From Hymenobacter nivis (GTDB taxonomy: Bacteria; Bacteroidota; Bacteroidia; Cytophagales; Hymenobacteraceae): a stretch of 64,000 nt of DNA. The position numbers and the translations under genes were made by a program. Positions 44,865-51,930 of the stretch are shown here, in pieces. The DNA lies in NCBI RefSeq assembly GCF_003149515.1, contig NZ_CP029145.1, positions 3,906,001 through 3,970,000 of the forward strand. The letters are read 5' to 3'. The first letter of the stretch is position 1, and the number at the start of each line of letters is the position of its first letter. The notes under the pieces are model-generated. The model searched no databases and was not told where the DNA came from. It worked only from the letters and a program-made list of their open reading frames with translations.

Positions 44865-46271
44865 CTACGATTTGTAGGCCAGCACAATGCCGAAGGAGAG
44901 CACCGTCAAGATCAGGCCCACCATGAAGATGGCGTAGCTCTTGCGCAGCAGGCCGTACTTGCGGGCCAGCACCTCGCCGAGGTAGTACACGTCGGTGACC
45001 ATGTTGGTGTAGAGCATGTCTTTTTCGCGCATCAGGTCGCGCATCCCGGCCTGGAAGTTGTCGAGGCTGAGCTTGGTGAAGTTGCCAAAAAACAGCAGGT
45101 TCACGCGGCGGTTGGTGGCAATTTCGGGGCTTTTTTTCAGCCACTTGAAGCTCGTCACGTCGGGCTGGGCCGAGAGGATGGCCGTGACCACCGAGCCCAG
45201 CGAAGTGAGCAGCAGGATGCCCATCGGCACGGCCAGCATGGGGTTGCGGGTGAAGGAGGGCCCCAGGGCCGAGCTTTTGGCCCCTAGGTAGGTGATGATG
45301 ACCGAGAGCAGTACGGCGTTGAGGGAAATCATCATGCTGGCCTTTTTGTCGGCCATGTCGCTCAGCTTCATGTGGTTGCCGTACATGGTACGGAACATGG
45401 TTTCGATGCCGCGCTTGGGCTGGGCCAGGGTTTCGGTTTTGGCCTCGGTGCGCTGCCTGGTCTTCTTCTCAATCTTTTTGAGTTCTTTCCGCTGTGCTTT
45501 TTTGTTGGCCCTGAAGTCCTTGTTGTAGCGCTCCTTGCCGGCCTCGGAGTGGTAGCGGTGGGCCTGCATGAAGGTGAGCTGGAGCTCGGCCCAGTCCGCG
45601 CTGCTGTAGGTTTTGCCCAGGGCCACCTCCCACTCGGTGCGCAGCAGCTCGGCGCTGGCCTGAAAATCGTCGCGGGCCAGGTTGCTCAGGTCGGCGTCCA
45701 CGAGCAGCTGTTGCAGCGCAGTTTCGGCCGCCTCGTCGCGGTGCGTGGCCCGGATGAGGCTCTGCACCAGCGCGCTGCGCTCGGCGGGCACGCCCTGGCC
45801 AGCCAGCCAGGCGGCGGCGCGCGCCATCGAGCGGTACTCGTGGCCGTCGTACACGTCGAGGTAGCCGGTGTCGTGCCACCAGGCGGCCACCAGCAGCGCC
45901 TCGGTATCGGCGGGGCCCAGGCCGGCGGCGGCGGCCAGGGCCCGCGCCTCCTTGGCCACGGTGGTGGTGTGGCGTAGGGTGTGGTAGGTGAGGGTGGGCG
46001 CCAGCTGGGTTTCGAGCAGGGGCACCACGGCGGCGCGCGCGGCCTCCACTAAGGGCGAAAGCGCGGGCTTTTTGGGCTTACCAGCGGCTTGGTCTGGGCC
46101 CCCAGCGGCCGGGACTGGAGCGGCTGGGGCCCCGGCGGCTGGGTCTGGAGCCGAAGCGGCCGGGGCCCCGGCAACCACCAAGGCCGAAGCCCCAGCGGCT
46201 GGGGCCCCGGCGGGCACTGCGCCGGGCGGTGCGGGGGCGGGCGGCGGGGCCGGGAGGGGAAGGGTTTCCAT
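44865..46271 (-). CDS. HD phosphohydrolase fused to Pycsar-type membrane effector domain
   Basis: 468 residues from the ATG at 46271. Residues 1-70 are an Ala/Pro-rich, probably disordered lead. Residues 95-215 form an HD domain with all metal ligands: His101 (TLRHTT), His133-Asp134 (AWWHDTGY) and Asp192/194 (LLVDADLS). A basic linker (252-285, many Lys/Arg) leads to a Pycsar_TM/DUF5706-type region (about 288-468) with membrane segments about 313-331, 345-366 and 444-466. Pycsar effectors open membranes on binding cCMP/cUMP in antiphage defence. No pyrimidine cyclase is in the window. The HD part may degrade the signal. The role in defence is inferred from the domain. Confidence 0.8.
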   Translation of the reverse strand: METLPLPAPPPAPAPPGAVPAGAPAAGASALVVAGAPAASAPDPAAGAPAAPVPAAGGPDQAAGKPKKPALSPLVEAARAAVVPLLETQLAPTLTYHTLRHTTTVAKEARALAAAAGLGPADTEALLVAAWWHDTGYLDVYDGHEYRSMARAAAWLAGQGVPAERSALVQSLIRATHRDEAAETALQQLLVDADLSNLARDDFQASAELLRTEWEVALGKTYSSADWAELQLTFMQAHRYHSEAGKERYNKDFRANKKAQRKELKKIEKKTRQRTEAKTETLAQPKRGIETMFRTMYGNHMKLSDMADKKASMMISLNAVLLSVIITYLGAKSSALGPSFTRNPMLAVPMGILLLTSLGSVVTAILSAQPDVTSFKWLKKSPEIATNRRVNLLFFGNFTKLSLDNFQAGMRDLMREKDMLYTNMVTDVYYLGEVLARKYGLLRKSYAIFMVGLILTVLSFGIVLAYKS

Positions 46272-46470
46272 GCGGGGACGGGGCAAAAAGGGCCGCGCGC
46301 CTGCCTCAAACGCAGGTACGGCCAGGCAAGTTAATTCCGGCGGCGCGGTGGGGCCAGGGGCAACTCGTCCGGGGCCCCGTATTTTTGCAGGATTCCCGCC
46401 GCGGTCGGGCCGGGCCCCGCCGCTCTCCTACGAAGGTTACTAGTTATTATCGGAAGCACGCTATTATTAC

Positions 46471-49400
46471 ATGAAGGCATTTATTCGCGTCCTGGGGCTA
46501 TTAGTTGTGCTGGTGGCGGGGCGCCCGGCGGTGGGGTGGGCCCAGATTGAGGAAATCGGGGAAGCCGGCGAATCGCCCGATAACCCGCTGCACCCCAAGC
46601 CCAACTACCGCCGCGGGGCCGTGGGCTGGGAGAAAACCGCGCCCCCCGACACCACCCACCTCCGCTACTCGGTGTTCCTGATTGGCGACGTGGGCAACCC
46701 CGTGCTGCCGGCTAACGGCGGCGAGCCGTCGCTGAACTTCCTGCATAAGCAAATTATGCGGGCCGGGGCCCGGAGCACCACCGTTTTTCTGGGCGATAAC
46801 ATTTACAACCAGGGTATGCCGCCGGTGGGGGCCGTGGACCGCCGCACGGCCGAGGGCCGCATCACGGCCCAACTCGACGTGCTGAAGGGCTACCAGGGCG
46901 AGAAGTACATGACGCCCGGCAACCACGACTGGATTCAGGGCACGCGCAACGGCCTGGCTCAGGTGAACCGCGAGCAGGAATTCACGGAGAGCTACCTGAA
47001 AAAGGACTCGACGGCCTTCCGCTACACGGGCGACTTTTTGCTACCCCGCGACGGCTGCCCGGGGCCCTACGAGGTGCGGGTGCAGGACAACCTGGTGCTG
47101 ATTTTCCTGAACTCGCAGTGGTTCCTGACGCCGGCCGAGTTCCGGCCCGCCAACGGCTTCTGCAACATCTCCTCCGACGCCGACATCTACGCGGAGGTGG
47201 AGGACATTATTGCCCGCAACCAGGACAAAAACATCATGGTGCTGGCCCACCACCCGCTGTATTCCGACGGCATCCATGGCGGCTACTTCACGCTGGCCGA
47301 CCATATTTTCCCGCTCAGCATCGTTTTCAAGTACGCCTTTGTGCCGCTGCCCCTCATCGGCTCCATCTACCCCTGGGCCCGCAAGTACGGCGGCATCAGC
47401 CAGGACATTGCCTACCCGGCCTACCAGGCCTACAAAAAGGGCCTGACCGACATTTTTGCTAAGTACCCGAACGTCATTTACACCAACGGGCACGAGCACA
47501 ACCTTCAGTATTTCAAGGAGAACAACACGCACTACATCACCAGCGGCTCGGGCTGCAAAACCCAGCACGTGAAGCCCGGCGACGGCGGCGGGGCCCTGTT
47601 TTCGGACAAGGAGAAGGGCTTCGCGCGGGTGAACTACTACGACAACGGGGAGGTGTGGAGCGAGTTTCTGGTGCCCGACGGCAACGGCGAAACCGCCCAC
47701 CAGGTGTTCCGCACCCGCCTCTACACGGCGGGCGCCAGCGGGGCCATCGCGGCCGTGCCGGCCGGGGCCCCGGACCGGCACCACAAGCGGAAAAAGCACA
47801 AGGACCGCGACGACGACCAGCCCGAAGCGGCCGTGGGGCCCCTGCCGGCCCAGCGCCCCGCCTTCGGGCCCGACAGCGTGCGCACGGTGGCCGTGGACCC
47901 GGCCTACAACCGCCACGGCAAGTTCCACGACTGGCTGCTGGGCCGCCACTACCGCGCCGAGTGGGCTACGCCAGTGGCGTTTCCGGTGCTGGACCTGGCC
48001 ACTGAAAAAGGAGGCCTCACGCCCTACAAAACCGGCGGCGGCAAGCAAACCGCTTCGCTGAAGCTGCGCAACGAGGCCGGCCACGGCTTCACGCTGCGCA
48101 CCATCGACAAGGACCCCGCCGCGGTGCTGCCCGAGGCCCTGCGCACCGGCCTGGCCAAGGCCGTACTGCAAGACCAGGTGTCGGCCCAACACCCCTACGC
48201 CTCGTTTGTGCTGCCGCCGCTGGGCACGGCGGCCGGCATTCTGCACACCAACCCGGTGCCGCGCTACATCCCCGCCGACCCGCTGCTGGGTCAGTACTTC
48301 CCGCAGTTTGCCAACAAAACGGTGGCCCTGGAGGAAGATGCCAAGGACAGCCAGAGCAACGTAGCCAGCCTGGACTTTGCCAAGAAGCTGGTGGACACGG
48401 AGAAGATGCTGGAGCGCCTGCTCGACGACAACGACAACCGCGTGGACGGGGTGGCCTTTGCCCGCTCGCGCCTGTTTGATATGTGGATTGGCGACTGGGA
48501 CCGCCACGAGGACCAGTGGCGCTGGAGCGAGCGGAAAAACAAGGACGGCGACCGCACCTACGTGGCCGTGCCCAAGGACCGCGACATCGCTTTTTTTAAG
48601 GGCGACGGCGTGCTGCCTTACCTGGCCAGCCGCAAGTTTGCGGTGCGCAACCTCCAGAATTTTGGCTATGACTACGCCGACTACAAGGGCCTGAACCAGA
48701 CGGCCCTCAGCAACGACCGCACCTTTATGGGCGGCGTGAGCCGGGCGCAGTGGATTGAGCAGGCCGAGTACCTGAAGGCCCACCTGACGGACGAAGTGAT
48801 TGAAAAAGCGTTCCGCGACAAGTGGCCGGCCCAGATTTACGCCCTGCACGGGGCCGAGATTGTGGCCAAGCTGAAGAGCCGCCGGACCCTGCTACCTGAC
48901 GTGGCCGGCAAGTACGCCGACCTGCTGGCCGACATCGTGGAGGTGCGCGGCTCGCGGAAAAACGAGCGGTTCACGGTGGACCGCCTGCCCAATGGCACCA
49001 CTCACGTCACGGTGCAGAAAATCAGCAAAAAGGGTAAGCTGAGCACGATTTATGACCGCACGCTCGATGTGAAGGTGACCGACGAGCTGCGCCTCTACGG
49101 CATTGCCGGGCAGGACGTGTACGTGGTGCGCGGTGACGTGAAAAACGCCATCAAGCTGCGCATCATCGGCGGCACGGGGCGCGACACCATCATCGACCGC
49201 TCGCACGTGGCCGGCATCCGCCACCGCACCCAGGTATACGACGCTGATACGGGCAACGTGGTGCTGACTAGCTCCGAGGCCCGCTTGCGCCTGGAGCCGG
49301 GCACCGACGTGAGCCGCTACGACCACCCCAAGCGCTTCGACCTCAAGGACTACCGCCTGAACTACACCGGCCCGGCCGTGTTCTTCGGCTACAACATCGA

Positions 49401-50463
49401 TGACGGCCTGCTGCTGGGCGGCGGCGTCACGCACCGGCGCTACGGCTTCCGCCGCGACCCGTTTAGCTCGGAGCACACCCTGACGGCCAACTACGCCCCG
49501 GCCCGCGAGGCCTACAACCTGCGCTACACCGGCCAGTTTACCCGCGTGTTTGGCCACATCGATTTGCACGTGGCAGCCCAGTATTACGGGCCCCAGCTGC
49601 TCTACAACTTCTTCGGCCTCGGCAACGACTCCAAAAACCTGACCGACCGCGCCGACGCGCCCCAGGCCACCAACCGCACCGTCAACAACTCGTACCGGGT
49701 GCGCTTCAACCGCCTCTACGTGGCCCCCACTTTCGAGCGCCACATTCTCAACTTCATCAAGGTGGGCCTGGGACCCCAGTACGACCAGTTCCGGGTCGAA
49801 ACCGACCCCATCGGCCAGGTCATCAAGGATAGCATCGGGGCGGGCAACGAGAACCGCCGCTTCGGCGTGCGGTCCTCGGATTTCAAGTCGAATAAGTATC
49901 TGGGGGCCCTGTTCTACTTCAACATCGACGCCGTGGACGCCGATAAGAACCCGCGCATCGGCATCCGCTGGCACAACGAGGCGCAGTACAACTGGCAGCT
50001 CAACAGCGAGAAGCTCACCTACGGCCGCCTCAGCTCCGAAATCAGCGCCTACCTCACGCCCAGCTTCCCGTTCCGCCTCACCTACGCCGGGCGCGTGGGC
50101 GTGCAGCACAACATTGGCGACTACCGCTTCTACCAGGCCACCACGCTGGGCGGCACCACCAACCTGCGTGGCTACCGCCGCACCCGCTACGCCGGCCGCA
50201 CCGCCCTCTACGGCAACTTCGAGGCCCGCTTGCAGCTGCTCAGCTTCAACGCCTACCTCTTCCCCGGCAAGCTCGGCCTCCTGGGCCTGGCCGACGCCGG
50301 CCGCGTGTACTCTGATGTGGACGTGCGCCAGGGCCTGTCGGCCTTCCATTCCGGCTTCGGCGGCGGCGTGTACATCGACGTGCTCAAGCAGGCCATCATC
50401 AACGCGACCTATACCGTGGGGGAGGAACGGCTGGTGCTCGTAGGGTTTGATTTTTTGTTTTAA
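46471..50463 (+). CDS. metallophosphoesterase fused to an outer-membrane barrel
   Basis: 1330 residues with a signal peptide (to GWAQ). Residues 60-340 are a calcineurin-type phosphoesterase with metal ligands in FLIGDVGNP, FLGDNIYNQ, TPGNHDWIQG, LAHHPLYSDG and TNGHEHNLQ. A basic linker (KRKKHKDRDDD, about 445) follows. The middle (about 560-860) has the block MWIGDWDRHEDQWRW (671-685) and PKDRDIAFF (701-709), which resembles kinase catalytic loops of Fam20/CotH type. Residues about 960-1330 are a BamA/D15-like 16-strand barrel (GGTTNLRGYRRTRYAG near 1225, closing VLVGFDFLF). It should sit in the outer membrane with its enzyme domains in the periplasm. Function unknown. Confidence 0.85.
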   Translation: MKAFIRVLGLLVVLVAGRPAVGWAQIEEIGEAGESPDNPLHPKPNYRRGAVGWEKTAPPDTTHLRYSVFLIGDVGNPVLPANGGEPSLNFLHKQIMRAGARSTTVFLGDNIYNQGMPPVGAVDRRTAEGRITAQLDVLKGYQGEKYMTPGNHDWIQGTRNGLAQVNREQEFTESYLKKDSTAFRYTGDFLLPRDGCPGPYEVRVQDNLVLIFLNSQWFLTPAEFRPANGFCNISSDADIYAEVEDIIARNQDKNIMVLAHHPLYSDGIHGGYFTLADHIFPLSIVFKYAFVPLPLIGSIYPWARKYGGISQDIAYPAYQAYKKGLTDIFAKYPNVIYTNGHEHNLQYFKENNTHYITSGSGCKTQHVKPGDGGGALFSDKEKGFARVNYYDNGEVWSEFLVPDGNGETAHQVFRTRLYTAGASGAIAAVPAGAPDRHHKRKKHKDRDDDQPEAAVGPLPAQRPAFGPDSVRTVAVDPAYNRHGKFHDWLLGRHYRAEWATPVAFPVLDLATEKGGLTPYKTGGGKQTASLKLRNEAGHGFTLRTIDKDPAAVLPEALRTGLAKAVLQDQVSAQHPYASFVLPPLGTAAGILHTNPVPRYIPADPLLGQYFPQFANKTVALEEDAKDSQSNVASLDFAKKLVDTEKMLERLLDDNDNRVDGVAFARSRLFDMWIGDWDRHEDQWRWSERKNKDGDRTYVAVPKDRDIAFFKGDGVLPYLASRKFAVRNLQNFGYDYADYKGLNQTALSNDRTFMGGVSRAQWIEQAEYLKAHLTDEVIEKAFRDKWPAQIYALHGAEIVAKLKSRRTLLPDVAGKYADLLADIVEVRGSRKNERFTVDRLPNGTTHVTVQKISKKGKLSTIYDRTLDVKVTDELRLYGIAGQDVYVVRGDVKNAIKLRIIGGTGRDTIIDRSHVAGIRHRTQVYDADTGNVVLTSSEARLRLEPGTDVSRYDHPKRFDLKDYRLNYTGPAVFFGYNIDDGLLLGGGVTHRRYGFRRDPFSSEHTLTANYAPAREAYNLRYTGQFTRVFGHIDLHVAAQYYGPQLLYNFFGLGNDSKNLTDRADAPQATNRTVNNSYRVRFNRLYVAPTFERHILNFIKVGLGPQYDQFRVETDPIGQVIKDSIGAGNENRRFGVRSSDFKSNKYLGALFYFNIDAVDADKNPRIGIRWHNEAQYNWQLNSEKLTYGRLSSEISAYLTPSFPFRLTYAGRVGVQHNIGDYRFYQATTLGGTTNLRGYRRTRYAGRTALYGNFEARLQLLSFNAYLFPGKLGLLGLADAGRVYSDVDVRQGLSAFHSGFGGGVYIDVLKQAIINATYTVGEERLVLVGFDFLF

Positions 50464-50477
50464 GCCGTAGCGCAATA

Positions 50478-50512
50478 AAAAGCCCCGGCCGCCCGCGCGG
50501 CCGGGGCTTTCT
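50478..50512 (+). terminator. rho-independent terminator
   Basis: Stem AAAGCCCCGGCCG, loop CCCG, stem CGCGGCCGGGGCTTT; directly after the barrel-fusion gene. Confidence 0.85.
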
Positions 50513-50993
50513 GGTGGCCGGTAGGCCGGCCCACTACGCCGACCCGCCGACATCCTGCTGCGAGTGGCCGACGGGCTGCCAAGGGTAGTATATATTCTGC
50601 TTTGGCTGGAAGATATCCTACTATTGGCGTCCGACCCGTTCCTCCGACCAACAGTTGTCCTACGCTGGCTAAAAGATATCTTACTTCTCCGCCCAGACTG
50701 CCAGTAGCGGTTGTGAGCGTTAGTGCCAGGCGGTAAAAGAAACTATAGTTCTGCTTATTAGCATTCGGTACCTTAGCACTTGCTTAGAAGCTGTTTGAGT
50801 TAACTAAAAAGTATCACAGGTGGTCATGCTGAGCGCAGCCGAAGCATCTCTACCGCTCAACTATTCCAATCGATTGATTTACTTGCGCAGTAGAGATGCT
50901 TCGGCTGCGCTCAGCATGACCGCTTTGTTAACTCAAACCGCTTCTTAGCCGCGACTGGCTGGGAGAGGCTTATCCACTTTACTTTTTAGGTAC
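50513..50993. other. long spacer with degenerate repeats
   Basis: About 480 bases with no gene. Two imperfect direct copies GGCTGGAAGATATCCTAC (50604-50621) and GGCTAAAAGATATCTTAC (50667-50684) are present, then the compound palindrome at 50786-50945. The 50 bases before the next ATG contain TTTACTTTTTAG but no clean TAnnTTTG box. Confidence 0.6.
50786..50945. repeat. palindromic repeat copy 7 nested in a second inverted repeat
   Basis: The inner part (about 50820-50922) is the standard element with arms GGTCATGCTGAGCGCAGCCG and complement. Outside it lies a separate near-perfect 19-base inverted repeat: AGAAGCTGTTTGAGTTAAC (50786-50804) and GTTAACTCAAACCGCTTCT (50927-50945). The outer pair does not occur around the other copies, so this looks like insertion of one palindrome into another element, or a longer parent element. 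Confidence 0.8.
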
Positions 50994-51683
50994 ATGACCG
51001 ACGTAGAAATCAATTTCCAAAACATGGCCACCCAAGTGCTCATGCTGCTCACCGACCAGCGCGCCACCTGGGAGCCCATCTACAAAAAACTAGTGCCCGA
51101 CTACCAGGCGCTGCAAACCGCCCTGACGGCCCTCGATGCCAAAGCCCAACAGCGCAGCGGCAGCGGCACCAAGGGCTACACCGAGGCCAAAGACCTGGCC
51201 GAAATGGCCGTGCTCGACGCGGCCATGCCCGTGGTGCAGGGCCTGAAAACCCTGTACCTGGATGGCGGCTACCCCAACCTGGGCAAGGTGGCCGCCTACT
51301 CACGCTCGGGCCTCGACGACATGCGCGGCACTACGCAGGTGGCCGCCCTCGAAGACCTCTACACCACCGCCCTGCCCCTGGCCGCCGCGCTAGCCGAAGA
51401 AATGGTGAGCGCCGGCCAGCTGCAAAGCCTGCGCGAGCGCACCGCCGCCTACAAGCCCCTGCTGGGCACCCCGCGCCAGCAAACCGCTACCGGCAGCGCC
51501 CTGCGCGAAGCCGCCGTGCAGCACCTGGGCGAAGCCCGCCAGGCCCTGGCCCACCTCGACGTGCGCGTGCCCAACCTGCAAAGCGCCCTGCCCGCGCTGG
51601 TAGCGGCGTATGAGAGGGCGCGGGTGATTGTGGACGCCGGTCACGGACCCAAAAAGGCCGCTGCGGCCACCCCATCGGCATAA
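50994..51683 (+). CDS. helical hypothetical protein
   Basis: 229 residues, almost all predicted helix with no signal peptide or membrane segment. A charged N-terminus (TDVEINFQNMATQVLML) precedes long amphipathic helices and the C-terminus is Ala/Lys-rich and probably disordered. The composition recalls four-helix-bundle proteins. No family recognised. It is expressed toward the restriction gene but a strong hairpin separates them. Confidence 0.65.
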   Translation: MTDVEINFQNMATQVLMLLTDQRATWEPIYKKLVPDYQALQTALTALDAKAQQRSGSGTKGYTEAKDLAEMAVLDAAMPVVQGLKTLYLDGGYPNLGKVAAYSRSGLDDMRGTTQVAALEDLYTTALPLAAALAEEMVSAGQLQSLRERTAAYKPLLGTPRQQTATGSALREAAVQHLGEARQALAHLDVRVPNLQSALPALVAAYERARVIVDAGHGPKKAAAATPSA

Positions 51684-51705
51684 GTAGCGCCAGGAATAAC
51701 GCACC

Positions 51706-51741
51706 AAGGGGCCCCGGCTGCGCAAGCGGCCGGGGCCCCTT
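51706..51741. terminator. GC-rich hairpin after the helical protein gene
   Basis: Stem AAGGGGCCCCGGC...GCCGGGGCCCCTT with a 10-base loop. There is no T-run, so termination strength is uncertain. Confidence 0.55.
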
Positions 51742-51930
51742 CAGTGGGGTAGGGCAGAAAAGACGCGCTCAGCAACGTACGCCCCGCCGGCCGTAGCTTC
51801 GAAGCCGGTTTATATCCTTGCCTTTCTTACTCATGCCGCCCAAACCTGCTGCCAAAGCCCCGCCCTCAACTACTCCCTTGTTTTTCGCTACATCACCGAC
51901 CCGAGCAATGAGAACGCCAAAGGAGACTAC

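Noticed and set aside
47041..50553. Two antisense frames of more than 550 codons opposite the phosphoesterase-barrel gene
   Set aside because: The plus-strand protein has all phosphoesterase and barrel motifs in one frame; the antisense text is Val/Gly/His-rich.
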